A DNA stretch of 64,000 nucleotides, taken from Mesorhizobium sp. B1-1-8. GTDB lineage: Bacteria > Pseudomonadota > Alphaproteobacteria > Rhizobiales > Rhizobiaceae. This document shows positions 25,638-34,854 of the stretch, in pieces (the stretch's first letter is position 1; each line of letters begins with the position of its first letter). Below the pieces are notes generated by a model. That model was given only the letters and a program-made list of their open reading frames with translations. It ran no database searches and was not told the DNA's origin. The translations under genes and the position numbers were made by a program. The stretch lies in the NCBI RefSeq assembly GCF_006442795.2, contig NZ_CP083956.1, positions 5,247,501 through 5,311,500 on the forward strand. The letters run 5' to 3'.

Positions 25638-28352
25638 ATGGAACCCAGCCTAGCCCGCTATATCTGGACGCACACCAAGAAGCAGCAGATCTGGATATTG
25701 CTGATCGTCCTGCTTTCGATGATCCCATACTTCATGTCCTTCGATCTGCCGAAGCTGATCGTCAACGGCCCGATCCAAGGCAAAGGCTTCGAGCAACCGG
25801 GCGCGACCCGGCCATTCATGAAGCTGCACTATGACCTGCCGTTCATCGGAGACGTCCAGTTCTTCTCCGGTTTTCAGCTCGACCGCCAGGAGACGCTGCT
25901 TGCCCTGAGCCTTGTGTTCCTCTTTCTGGTCATCGTCAACGGCCTGTTCAAACTCTACATCAACACCTACAAGGGTCGCCTCGGCGAACGCATGCTGCGG
26001 CGTATCCGCTTTGAGCTGGTCGATCGTGTGTTGCGGTTTCCGCCGCGTTACTTCAAGCGGGTGAAATCCGCCGAAGTGGCGACCATGGTGAAGGACGAGG
26101 TGGAGCCGCTTGGCGGCTTCATCGGTGATGCCTTCCTGCAGCCGGTGCTGCTCGGCGGCCAGGCGCTGACTGCCATGCTGTTCATCATGGTCCAGAATTT
26201 CTGGCTCGGAATGATAGCGGTCGGGATCGTGGCGATCCAGATCGTGCTCATCCCGCGAATGCGGCGGCGGCTGATCGTGCTCGGGCGCCAGCGGCAGTTG
26301 ACGGCGCGCGCGCTGTCGGGCCGGGTTGGCGAAATCGTCGACGGCATCGGCGCCGTTCACGTCCACGATACATCAAACTACGAGCGCGCCGACATAGCAG
26401 CCCGGCTCGGACTCATCTTCAAGATCCGCTTCGATCTTTACCAATGGAAATTCATGGTGAAGTTCCTCAACAATTTTCTCGCGCAGGTCACGCCCTTTCT
26501 GTTCTACATGATCGGTGGGTATCTGGTCATCCAGGGGCGGCTGGACGTCGGCCAGCTCGTGGCCGTGATTGGCGCCTACAAGGACCTGCCCGGACCGATG
26601 AAGGAGCTGATCGACTGGGATCAGGACCGACAGGATGTCCAGGTCAAATATCAGCAGGTCGTCGAACAGTTCACCGTCGAGGGGGTCATTGCACCGAGAA
26701 TCGGGGCATTGACGATCGACGACCCCGGTCCGATGACGGACCCGCTGTCGGCGATCAGTCTGTCCATGGCAGACGATGGCGGTGCAATGCTCCTCGACCG
26801 TATCTCGCTCCAGATCAAGCCAGGTGAGACGGTGGCGCTGGTCAGTACCTCAACGGGTGGAGCGGAGGCGCTCGCAGAAGCCTTCGCGCGGCTGGACTGG
26901 CCGAACAGCGGAAGGGTCGTTTCGGGCGCTCACGACCTGCTGGAACTCCCCGAAGCAGTGACCGGCCGGCGCATGTCCTATGCCTCGTCGGATGTTTTCC
27001 TGTTCCAGGCAAGCCTCCGCGATAATCTGCTCTACGGGTTGAAGCATGCGCCGCTGACATCGGTGAGCTATGACGGTGCTGCGGCAGACCAGCGCCGCTG
27101 GCACATTACCGAGGCGAGCCGGTCGGGCAATCCGGATCTTGATATCCACAGCGACTGGATCAACTATGGTTCCGCAGGCGCCACCGGCCCACACGACCTC
27201 TTTGAAGCCGTCCGCCAGGTGCTCGACGCGGTTCTTCTGTCGCGCGACATCCTGGATCTTGGCTTGCGCTCGTCGGCCGACCTGACGCGTCACACGGAGC
27301 TTGCCAGGCGGATTGTCCAACTGCGTGCGGCGCTCCGAGCCCGATTGGAACACGAAGGGCTGAGCGCACTGGTGGTTCCTTTCGAACCGGGCGCCTACAA
27401 CAAGGAAGCAACGATCGGCCAAAACCTGCTCTTCGGCGCTGCCGCCGGTCCCGAACTGGCCGACAGGGCCCTGGCGGCCAATACCTATTTTGCCTCCGTG
27501 CTGAGGCAAGCCGGCCTCGACCGCACGCTCTACGAAATGGGCATGCAGATCGCCGAACAGGCGATCGAGCTGTTTGCCGATCTGCCGCCCGATCACCAGT
27601 TCTTCCAGCAGCTCACCTTCATGAGCGCCGACGAGATACCCGCCTACGAGACCTTGCTGCAACGGCTCAAGAACCGTCCATACGAGGCGGTTTCGGAGAA
27701 CGACCGCGCCATGATCGTCAGCTTGAGCTTTGCCTATATCGAGCCCCGGCACCGCTTCGGCCTGCTGAGCGACGAACTGATGAGCAAGATCGTCTCGGCA
27801 CGCAACCTGTTCTATGAAAACCTGCCGCCAGAGCTGCAAAATGCCGTCGAACGTTACGATCCTGCCAAATACATTGCCGCGGCTACCGTCATGGACAATG
27901 TCCTGTTCGGGCGCGTGGGCACCAACCATCCCGACGCGCCGGACCGCATACGCTCCATCGTCTATGACATTCTTGACGAACTGGGGCTTTATGCCGAACT
28001 GCTGAATGTCGGCCTGGATTTCAACGTTGGCGCCGGCGGCAGGCGGCTGACCGGCGGACAGCGACAGAAGCTCGATGTTGCCCGGGCCTTGCTCAAGCGG
28101 CCAGATTTTCTCATCCTCAACCGGCCGCTGTCGGCGCTCGACCAGCGCGTGCAGGATAAGGTGCTGCAAAATGTGCTCGAGGAGGCCAGACGCGACGGCC
28201 GTTCGCCGGCGATTGTGTGGGTAATGACGAACCCGGCGATGGCGATGTTGTTCGATCGCATTGTCGTCTTCGACTCGGGTCGTTTGGTGGAAGACGGAAC
28301 ACACGAGACACTTTTGGCAGGGAACGGTGTTTTCAAGGAATTGCTGTCATAG
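25638..28352 (+). CDS. ABC exporter-like protein with degenerate ATPase domain and large insertion
   Basis: A 904-residue protein. Residues about 20-350 are an ABC-exporter membrane domain. The following nucleotide-binding domain has lost its catalytic residues: the Walker A position reads VSTSTGGAEAL without the lysine, Walker B reads LILNRPLSALD (Asp to Asn, Glu to Arg), and the H-loop reads VMTNPAM with Asn for His. Only the signature LTGGQRQ (about 803-809) is good. An insertion of about 290 residues lies between the Q-loop part and the signature, and the post-Q-loop segment recurs as DNLLYG, QNLLFG and DNVLFG (near 465, 595 and 755). The ATG at 25638 starts the domain. It may bind but not hydrolyse ATP; gene length and clean frame argue against decay. 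Confidence 0.82.
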   Translation: MEPSLARYIWTHTKKQQIWILLIVLLSMIPYFMSFDLPKLIVNGPIQGKGFEQPGATRPFMKLHYDLPFIGDVQFFSGFQLDRQETLLALSLVFLFLVIVNGLFKLYINTYKGRLGERMLRRIRFELVDRVLRFPPRYFKRVKSAEVATMVKDEVEPLGGFIGDAFLQPVLLGGQALTAMLFIMVQNFWLGMIAVGIVAIQIVLIPRMRRRLIVLGRQRQLTARALSGRVGEIVDGIGAVHVHDTSNYERADIAARLGLIFKIRFDLYQWKFMVKFLNNFLAQVTPFLFYMIGGYLVIQGRLDVGQLVAVIGAYKDLPGPMKELIDWDQDRQDVQVKYQQVVEQFTVEGVIAPRIGALTIDDPGPMTDPLSAISLSMADDGGAMLLDRISLQIKPGETVALVSTSTGGAEALAEAFARLDWPNSGRVVSGAHDLLELPEAVTGRRMSYASSDVFLFQASLRDNLLYGLKHAPLTSVSYDGAAADQRRWHITEASRSGNPDLDIHSDWINYGSAGATGPHDLFEAVRQVLDAVLLSRDILDLGLRSSADLTRHTELARRIVQLRAALRARLEHEGLSALVVPFEPGAYNKEATIGQNLLFGAAAGPELADRALAANTYFASVLRQAGLDRTLYEMGMQIAEQAIELFADLPPDHQFFQQLTFMSADEIPAYETLLQRLKNRPYEAVSENDRAMIVSLSFAYIEPRHRFGLLSDELMSKIVSARNLFYENLPPELQNAVERYDPAKYIAAATVMDNVLFGRVGTNHPDAPDRIRSIVYDILDELGLYAELLNVGLDFNVGAGGRRLTGGQRQKLDVARALLKRPDFLILNRPLSALDQRVQDKVLQNVLEEARRDGRSPAIVWVMTNPAMAMLFDRIVVFDSGRLVEDGTHETLLAGNGVFKELLS

Positions 28353-28542
28353 AGGATTGGACATTCAGATGGGATCGTTCCGCCGGTGGGAACTTGCTGC
28401 AAGGTCAAGGAATTGAGGTTCCGGCCGATCAGCTCGCCACCTTTCGCGTGGTTCGTCTCGCCATCCGCAAACGGAATTGATTCCATCCGGGTGTCGGTTG
28501 TTCTAGTCTCAAAAAACGTGAACTTTGGGAAGGTTTGCGACA

Positions 28543-28992
28543 ATGCTGCTCAAGGATGAGGTTGGAATGCTGCAACGCGTTCCCTTGTTCTCCGGCATAG
28601 AGCCGGCAAAGCTCAAGCTGATTGCGTTCACATCCGATCGCGTGAGCTACAGCGTTGGCCAGATCCTTTTCCGGCAGGGCGACGAGGGAGACGCTGCCTA
28701 TGTCATCCTTTCAGGCAGGGCCGATATTCTGGTCGATTCCGACAGCGGACCGACAAAAGTTGCCGAACTGGCGCCAAATTCGATCGTTGGCGAGATCGCC
28801 ATATTGTGCAACGGCTATCGCACCGCCACCGTAAGGGCCGCAAGTCCGCTGGAAGTTTTGAGGATCCGCAAGGATCATTTCCTGAGGCTTATGAGGGAGT
28901 TCCCGGAAATGACGATCGAGATATTGCGGGTTCTTGCCGATCGCCTAAGCCATACGACCGCGGATCTGATCGACGCACGAAGGGCCAAGTAG
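28543..28992 (+). CDS. Single-domain cyclic nucleotide-binding protein
   Basis: A 149-residue protein with one CNB domain and no helix-turn-helix or other output domain. The phosphate-binding cassette is GEIAILCNGYRTATV, which keeps the Gly-Glu pair and the arginine that holds the cyclic phosphate, so it should bind cAMP or cGMP. The ATG at 28543 has GGGAAGG nine bases upstream. It follows the degenerate ABC gene by 190 bases and precedes the metallo-hydrolase by 75, all on one strand, suggesting a regulatory subunit for the transporter-like protein. This partnership is inferred from order only. Confidence 0.85.
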   Translation: MLLKDEVGMLQRVPLFSGIEPAKLKLIAFTSDRVSYSVGQILFRQGDEGDAAYVILSGRADILVDSDSGPTKVAELAPNSIVGEIAILCNGYRTATVRAASPLEVLRIRKDHFLRLMREFPEMTIEILRVLADRLSHTTADLIDARRAK

Positions 28993-29067
28993 CGAGTGAC
29001 GTGCGCTTAATCCTCGCCGTCGTGATGGCACCGGCTACCATGGGCGACTGGACTGCGAAGGGGTAGC

Positions 29068-29925
29068 ATGGACGACGACGTTTTCCTGGTCAGGTTTTGG
29101 GGCGTGCGCGGCAGCATCGCGGTATCGGGGCCAGAATTCTCTCGCTATGGCGGCAACACCATCTGCATCGAGATGCGATGCGGTAAGCATACGCTTCTGT
29201 TCGACGCGGGCTCTGGCCTACCTCCTGCCGGGGGGGCGCTTCGGGCGTCGGGCGTGACCGATTTCGACCTGTTTTTCACCCATTGCCACTACGATCACAT
29301 CATCGGGCTGCCTGCTTTCAAGCCGATCTATGACCGGCGCTTCAAGATTGCGCTTTGGTCCGGGCATCTTTCAGGACGCATGACGACCCGGCAGATGGTC
29401 GATGCGTTCATGCAGCCGCCGTGGTTTCCGGTGACACTCGATATCTGCAAGGCCAGCCTCGACTGCCGCGATTTCGTATCCGGAGATGTGCTTCGGCCGC
29501 GCGAAGGGGTGGTGGTCCGAACCGGCAGTCTTACCCATCCGGGCGGCTGCATAGGCTACCGCGTCGAATGGGGCGGGCGCGTCGTGGCGGTGATCACGGA
29601 TACTGAGCACCAGCCCGACAAACTCGATCAGGCGGTGCTTGGCCTGATCGAAGATGCCGACCTCGTCATTTACGATGCCACCTACACCGAGGAGGAAATG
29701 GAGCACCGCCGCGGCAACGGGCACTCGACCTGGCAACAGGGCGTCAAACTCTGCGAGGCGGCCGGTGCGCGGCGGCTTGCGCTGTTTCACCATGATCCGT
29801 CACGCACCGACGAGGAACTGGACGAGATCGAGAAACTGGCCAAAGCCAGGTTTGCCGACGCTTTTGCAGCGCGGGATGGCCAGACGCTCAAATTTCCGGT
29901 CTCATTGCACAAAAAAAAGCGCTGA
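29068..29925 (+). CDS. Metallo-beta-lactamase-fold hydrolase, candidate cyclic-nucleotide phosphodiesterase
   Basis: A 285-residue MBL-fold enzyme. The metal-binding motif THCHYDH (residues 71-77) is intact, with further ligands in SLTHPGG, DTEH and LFHHDP. The N-terminus WGVRGSIAVSGPEFSRYGGNT is typical of the PhnP/RNase Z-like branch, which includes phosphodiesterases. Next to a cyclic-nucleotide-binding protein and upstream of several cyclases, hydrolysis of cAMP or cGMP is an attractive but unproven role. Start ATG 29068 follows GAAGGGGTAGC. Confidence 0.8.
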   Translation: MDDDVFLVRFWGVRGSIAVSGPEFSRYGGNTICIEMRCGKHTLLFDAGSGLPPAGGALRASGVTDFDLFFTHCHYDHIIGLPAFKPIYDRRFKIALWSGHLSGRMTTRQMVDAFMQPPWFPVTLDICKASLDCRDFVSGDVLRPREGVVVRTGSLTHPGGCIGYRVEWGGRVVAVITDTEHQPDKLDQAVLGLIEDADLVIYDATYTEEEMEHRRGNGHSTWQQGVKLCEAAGARRLALFHHDPSRTDEELDEIEKLAKARFADAFAARDGQTLKFPVSLHKKKR

Positions 29926-29927
29926 GC

Positions 29928-29994
29928 TGTTTTCCCCTATCTCCTTGTTTTGACGCAATTCCGGACCGCTCACACCTTTCCTGGAATTGCTCTA
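29928..29994. repeat. Palindromic repeat, family B, copy 1 (short)
   Basis: A short copy of the element also seen at 45199-45324 and 60555-60659. The shared parts are CTTGTTTTGACGCAATTCCGGA and TTTCCTGGAATTGCTCT; GCAATTCC and GGAATTGC form the palindrome arms. It overlaps the 3' end of the deacetylase gene and supplies that gene's last codons. Confidence 0.75.
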
Positions 29995-30746
29995 CCGGCG
30001 CTGCGCCCGATCAATGTCCTGATCGGAAGCCATGAGCAGGCTTCAGTCTGTGCCGTGACTGCGAACAGCCGTTCCAGGAAAAGCCAGGCCGATTCATCAT
30101 GCACGAGATGGTGGGTGAGCAGGCCGACCGGTTCGCCGCCGTCGAATGCACGCTGCAATTGCGCGATGACAGCCTGAACCAACAGGCCATGATCGCGGCA
30201 ACCGCGCGTGCCATGCCAATCCATGATGTCGACATTGCTGTTGATGACCGCCAGCGAAGCCGGCTTCGGCGGCCCGTACACCGACAATGCCGCAAATCCT
30301 ATCGATCCAAGGTCGGATACCAAGCCGGCGTCGATCCTGTTCCAGGGTGGCACCAGCATCGGAACGGCACGTGCGCCGTGCAGGCCGGTTACGTGCGAAA
30401 GCCCGCGAGCGAGATCATCGAGCACCGCCTCGCGTGGCCGATGAGTGCCGAGCTCCTGCTTTTTCTGATCCTCGGGCGCATGATTTCGGTGCGCCCAGCC
30501 ATGGATGGCGACCGTTGCATGTGGCGCCTCGTCAAGCCGTGCGACAAGCTTCTCATCAGTCAGGGCAGGAATGACGGCCAGAGTGACCGGAACCGCAAAT
30601 TCACCGGTGAGCTCGAGCAGCCGATCAAGCGCAGGCGTCGGGTCCACGGCGTCATCGTCGCGCAGCCAGAACTCTGCCTTGTGGCCCGCCCGTTGCCGGG
30701 ACGCCAGCAGTTCCACCAACGGCTGCCAGATCCGATCGGATGTCAT
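29970..30746 (-). CDS. Polysaccharide deacetylase-family protein
   Basis: A 258-residue protein with the NodB-like deacetylase fold. The metal site is suggested by FWLRDDDAV near residue 28 (catalytic Asp) and VAIHGWAHRNH near 80 (His-x-x-x-His pair), with MLVPPWNR as the later motif. There is no signal peptide, so it should act in the cytoplasm, probably on a glycan intermediate. Its start overlaps the stop codon of the glycosyltransferase upstream by four bases (ATGA). Its last residues AIPGKV are encoded within the family B repeat. Confidence 0.8.
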   Translation of the reverse strand: MTSDRIWQPLVELLASRQRAGHKAEFWLRDDDAVDPTPALDRLLELTGEFAVPVTLAVIPALTDEKLVARLDEAPHATVAIHGWAHRNHAPEDQKKQELGTHRPREAVLDDLARGLSHVTGLHGARAVPMLVPPWNRIDAGLVSDLGSIGFAALSVYGPPKPASLAVINSNVDIMDWHGTRGCRDHGLLVQAVIAQLQRAFDGGEPVGLLTHHLVHDESAWLFLERLFAVTAQTEACSWLPIRTLIGRSAGRAIPGKV

Positions 30747-31831
30747 GAAATCGGGATATCCGCAAGAAGTTCGGCCAGACGCGCCGCCGCAACGCCGAGG
30801 GAGCGTTCTTCGAGGACGAAACGTCTGGCTTCTGCCGCCATGACGGTTCTTTCATCGTTGCGGGTCAGAAGCCTTTCAATGGCGGAAGCGAACGCCGCGA
30901 CATCGCCCGGCGGGGTGAGAAACCCGGTCCGGCCATGCCGCACGACCTCCGGCACGCCGGCGATGTCCTGAGCCACCACCGGGAGGCCAGCGGCCTGCGC
31001 TTCGAGATAGGCTACGCCATAGGCCTCGCCAAAACCGGGCCACACGTAAATTCCCCCACCGTAGAGGACGTCCGGCACGGCGGCTGGCTCTATCGCGCCA
31101 AGCCATTCGATACGGTCGGCGGGCAGGCCGGCGAATTGCGCTTTGACCTCTTCACGGGCGGGCCCGTCACCCGCGACCGACATGGTCCAAGGCAGGTAAC
31201 CGATCGAACCGAGCGCTCGCGCCAGCATGCGATAGCTTTCGACTTTGTCGCCGGGGCGCATCATGGCGACGGCAACGAGATGCGTCGAACAAACCGGTGC
31301 CGGCGTTTCCCGGAATACCGATGTGTCGATGAAGGGCGAAAGCATGCCGAAGGCGGCATCGGGTATCGCATCCGTCAGTCCCTGACGATCCCTTTGCGTG
31401 AAGCAGATGTTCAGTGCCGCCTGTTCGACGGCTCGCGCCACCAACGCTTGCGTATCGGCCCACAAGCCGGTGTTGCGCCGCCTCGAATAGGAGGCTTCCG
31501 CTGTCACGTATGGGACAGCAAAGGCCGACGCCAGCTCGGGCCCGATCAGGTCGGGCGCCTTGTAATAGGGATGATAGCAGAACCAGAGATCGGGCTTGCC
31601 GTCATGATCCCAAAGCCTTGTCAGCCGCGCGGCTTCTTCTCGGGCCTCGACCTTGAGCGCATCGAAACTTTTCGTCTCCGGCTCGCGTAGATAGAAGCGT
31701 AATTCGGACGCCAGTTCGACGCTATGCCCGCCGTGCTCCAGCGCCTTGATCAGCGTCCGCGCCATCTGGCGGTCGCCGGAGGCAACCGGATGATTGGGTG
31801 ACTTCAGCGGCGCATAGAAGGCAATTCGCAT
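30743..31831 (-). CDS. Glycosyltransferase family 4
   Basis: A 362-residue GT-B enzyme starting MRIAFYAPLKSPNHPVASGDRQ, the normal GT4 opening. The donor site is WPGFGEAYGVAYLEAQAAGLPVVAQ, in which the usual glutamates are kept. It is translationally coupled to the deacetylase by an ATGA overlap, so the pair may add and then deacetylate an N-acetyl sugar, as in lipid A or poly-GlcNAc chemistry. It is divergent from the DUF3095 gene, with only about 70 bases for both promoters. Confidence 0.87.
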   Translation of the reverse strand: MRIAFYAPLKSPNHPVASGDRQMARTLIKALEHGGHSVELASELRFYLREPETKSFDALKVEAREEAARLTRLWDHDGKPDLWFCYHPYYKAPDLIGPELASAFAVPYVTAEASYSRRRNTGLWADTQALVARAVEQAALNICFTQRDRQGLTDAIPDAAFGMLSPFIDTSVFRETPAPVCSTHLVAVAMMRPGDKVESYRMLARALGSIGYLPWTMSVAGDGPAREEVKAQFAGLPADRIEWLGAIEPAAVPDVLYGGGIYVWPGFGEAYGVAYLEAQAAGLPVVAQDIAGVPEVVRHGRTGFLTPPGDVAAFASAIERLLTRNDERTVMAAEARRFVLEERSLGVAAARLAELLADIPIS

Positions 31832-31899
31832 CGCCGGACCCTATCATCGGAAAGCCGGCGCAAGTCAATTTCGAAGCAAGCCGTGGAATGTGCTATCTA

Positions 31900-33066
31900 A
31901 TGCCCATGCAAACAGCAGCCGCGCCCGACCCGTTTGTCGCTTCTCTGCCGGTCTTCGCAAAGTTCGAGAGCGTTGCCGATATCGACAACTATCGGCCTCT
32001 CCCAGATGGCTGGGCGCTGGCCACCGCCGACATCGTCGGCTCGACCAAGGCGATCGAGGCTGGCCGCTATAAAACCGTCAATATGGCCGGTGCCAGCGTC
32101 ATTTCGGCGCTGCTCAACGCGCTGGGTCGGCAAGATCTTCCCTTTGTCTTCGGCGGCGACGGCGCGCTCGTGGCGTTTCCCGGCTCGGCGCTCGAGATCA
32201 CCCGCAACGCGCTGGCGGCTGTCCAGAGATGGGTGGCGGACGAACTGGACCTGACCTTGCGTGCCGCAATCGTGCCGATAAAGGACATAAGAGCGCAAGG
32301 CCTCGACGTTCGCGTGGCGAGGTTCCAGGCATCCGAGGCGGTCTTCTATGCCATGTTCGCCGGCGGTGGCGGCAGCTGGGCGGAAGCCGAGATGAAGGCG
32401 GGGCGCTACCGCATCGATCCAGCGCCGGCCGGCGCGCGGCCGGATCTGACCGGCCTCTCCTGCCGCTGGAATCCGATCGAATCCAGGCATGGCGAAATCG
32501 TCTCGATCATCGCCATACCCGGGGCATCGCGCGACTTGCGCGGTTTTCAGTTTCTGGCTTCCGACATCATCGCCCTCGCCGGCATGCAGGAACGCGACGG
32601 CCACCCGGTGCCGGTGAACGGGCCGGGCTACAGCCTCGTGCCCGCCGGCCTCGATATCGAAGCACGGGCCGTAGCGCCGGCAGGACGGCGGTGGCAGTCG
32701 AAGCTGTGGATAATATTCCTGATGACGCTTACGGCTGTCACCGACAGATATGGCTGGACGATCGGCAGTTTCGATCCAAAGGTCTACAGACGCGACGTGG
32801 CCAGCAATTCGGATTTCCGCAAGTTCGACGACGGCTTGAAGATGACCATCGACGTTGACGCGGATGTGTTGCAACAGATCGAGAACCGGCTGAAGCAGGC
32901 GGAAGATGCGGGCATCTGCAACTACGGCCTGCATCGCCAGAAATCGGCCTTGATGACCTGCCTCGTCGCTTCGCCGCTGCAGCGCGATCACCTGCATTTC
33001 ATCGATGGCGCGGCCGGCGGCTATGCGATGGCTGCCGCAGGCCTGAAGGCGAAGGTGCCGGTCTGA
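31900..33066 (+). CDS. DUF3095 protein, cyclase-like
   Basis: A 388-residue protein of the DUF3095 family. The N-terminal half looks like a class III cyclase fold: ALATADIVGSTKAI carries a metal-position Asp in the usual D-x-x-G-S context, and FVFGGDGALVAFP matches the second-metal hairpin. The usual transition-state Asn/Arg helix is not seen, and a different C-terminal half follows, so cyclase activity is uncertain. The ATG at 31900 is preferred; 31906 is an alternative. It belongs to a run with the cyclase at 33329. Confidence 0.78.
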   Translation: MPMQTAAAPDPFVASLPVFAKFESVADIDNYRPLPDGWALATADIVGSTKAIEAGRYKTVNMAGASVISALLNALGRQDLPFVFGGDGALVAFPGSALEITRNALAAVQRWVADELDLTLRAAIVPIKDIRAQGLDVRVARFQASEAVFYAMFAGGGGSWAEAEMKAGRYRIDPAPAGARPDLTGLSCRWNPIESRHGEIVSIIAIPGASRDLRGFQFLASDIIALAGMQERDGHPVPVNGPGYSLVPAGLDIEARAVAPAGRRWQSKLWIIFLMTLTAVTDRYGWTIGSFDPKVYRRDVASNSDFRKFDDGLKMTIDVDADVLQQIENRLKQAEDAGICNYGLHRQKSALMTCLVASPLQRDHLHFIDGAAGGYAMAAAGLKAKVPV

Positions 33067-33328
33067 TGACGGCTTGTGGAAATCGATCTTCCGCAAAATG
33101 CCTCGGCCATGGTTCTTGGGACCAGTAAGCCTCGCCATGGAACCGGACGGCCTGTCCGAATTGCATTCCGCCGGCAGCCTCGCCACATGATGCCACAGGA
33201 CATGCAGGCAGTGGAGCATGCTACTTGGCTATGGGGGCAGGCGTCCGGGCATTCTTCGCCGCTTTTGCCGCCGAAGCCGGCCCCGTTGACTTCGCGGCCT
33301 TATCTTTGGGTTGCTGGCGGACTGTGTT

Positions 33329-34705
33329 ATGGCGGATCAAAGCAAATGGCGGTTTCGAGATAGCATGAGCACGGCGCAAGCGGAAATTTCCACCATTCTC
33401 ATGGATAAGGTTGCCGATTGGCTGACCCAGTCGGCGCTGGTGGGCAACGACCTGGAAACGTTGATAAAAGGCTTTTGCGAACGGCTGGCTGCTGCCGGCC
33501 TGCCGCTGAAGCGGGTGCATCTGAGCTTTTCGATGCTTCATCCGCTTTACGACGCGCTTGGCTTCACCTGGTTTCGCGGCCAGGGCATGGAAGTGGAAGG
33601 TTTCCGCAAAAAGGACGGCGTGCCGTCTGACAGATTCCTGACCAGCCCATACTATTATCTGCTCAGCAATAAGCTCGAGCATCTGAGGCGCCGGCTCGAC
33701 CCGTCGGTGCCGTCGGAGTTTCCTGTTTTCGATGACCTCAAGCTTATGGGCGTCACCGATTACATGGCCTTCGTCCATCACTTCAGCGGCAACACCGGTC
33801 AGGGCATGATAGGGTCTTGGTCCACCGACAGTGCTGCAGGCTTCAGCGACAGCATGATTTCGGCGCTGCTGCGCATCCAGAGCCATCTCGCTATCGCGAC
33901 CAAGATGGCGGTGCTCACCAAGCTCGCCGACAACATGATGACCACTTATCTGGGCGGCGACGCCGGCCGGCGCGTGCTGGACGGTCAGATCAAGCGCGGC
34001 GAGGGCGATACTATCCGGGCCGCACTGGTCATGGGCGATATGCGTGGGTCGTCGAGACTTGCCGAAACCTCGGGCCGCGAAATTTATATCGACACGCTGA
34101 ACCAGTTTTTCGACGCCGTTGCCGCACCTTTCAATCGCAAAGGCGGCCAGATCATGAGTTTCATCGGTGATGGCTTTATCGCCGTCTACCCTTGCGAAAG
34201 GCACCGTTCGCAGTCCGAGATCGCCTGCCAGGCTGCTCTTGCGGCAGCGCACCAGGCCACGGCGCGCATGATGGACCTCAATCTGCGCAGAAAGGAACTA
34301 GGATTGCCCGACATAAAATTTGGCATCGGCCTGCATGTCGGCAATGTGATGTTCGGCAATGTCGGGCTTACCGACCGGCTCACGTTCTCTGTTTTCGGCT
34401 CGGCTGTAAACGAGGTCCAGCGCCTCCAGACCTTGACCAAGAAATATCCGCATAGTGTTCTCGCCAGCAAAGATTTCGCCAGCTATTGCGGCGCCGGCAA
34501 CTGGCTGACGCTCGGCAACGAGGAATTGGATGGCATCAAGCAGAAGCTGATGGTGCTTTCACCCGATCTGTCGGGTGCTCTTGCAGTCGATGAAGACGGT
34601 GCGCTGGAGCCGGTTTACGAGCGAAGATCGGACGCCGAGCAGGTCATGCTGCTTCACCGCGATGCCGCGCGGATGTCGGCGGGCGACCCGATGAAACTCC
34701 AGTAA
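33329..34705 (+). CDS. Class III adenylate/guanylate cyclase-like protein with substrate-site changes
   Basis: A protein of about 458 residues. The first 230 are an unrecognised sensor-like domain; the C-terminal domain is a class III cyclase. Metal aspartates are present in MGDMRGSS and FIGDGF, and the transition-state Asn and Arg are in AVNEVQRL. The lysine normally just before this second-metal segment is Ser (MSFIGD), and the adenine-recognising position is also Ser (FSVFG). Substrate choice is therefore unclear. Starts at 33329 or 33365 are possible. It lies between the DUF3095 gene and a peptide transporter operon. Confidence 0.82.
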   Translation: MADQSKWRFRDSMSTAQAEISTILMDKVADWLTQSALVGNDLETLIKGFCERLAAAGLPLKRVHLSFSMLHPLYDALGFTWFRGQGMEVEGFRKKDGVPSDRFLTSPYYYLLSNKLEHLRRRLDPSVPSEFPVFDDLKLMGVTDYMAFVHHFSGNTGQGMIGSWSTDSAAGFSDSMISALLRIQSHLAIATKMAVLTKLADNMMTTYLGGDAGRRVLDGQIKRGEGDTIRAALVMGDMRGSSRLAETSGREIYIDTLNQFFDAVAAPFNRKGGQIMSFIGDGFIAVYPCERHRSQSEIACQAALAAAHQATARMMDLNLRRKELGLPDIKFGIGLHVGNVMFGNVGLTDRLTFSVFGSAVNEVQRLQTLTKKYPHSVLASKDFASYCGAGNWLTLGNEELDGIKQKLMVLSPDLSGALAVDEDGALEPVYERRSDAEQVMLLHRDAARMSAGDPMKLQ

Positions 34706-34854
34706 CCGCCACGATCCGATTCGAACGCCTTTATGCAGTCCAGTCGCCGACTGACGATCGTTTCGAATCCAAGTTGCTCTAAGCTGGCAATGCGCTAGTC
34801 TCGCTTACTGGGGCTGCCGCGCGGCAGGCCGCCAGAGTGGGGTCTGGTGTGAGA

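Noticed and set aside
26850..28304. Minus-strand open frame of 484 codons opposite the degenerate ABC gene
   Set aside because: The plus strand has clear ABC exporter motifs at both ends; the minus frame has no motif or ribosome site.
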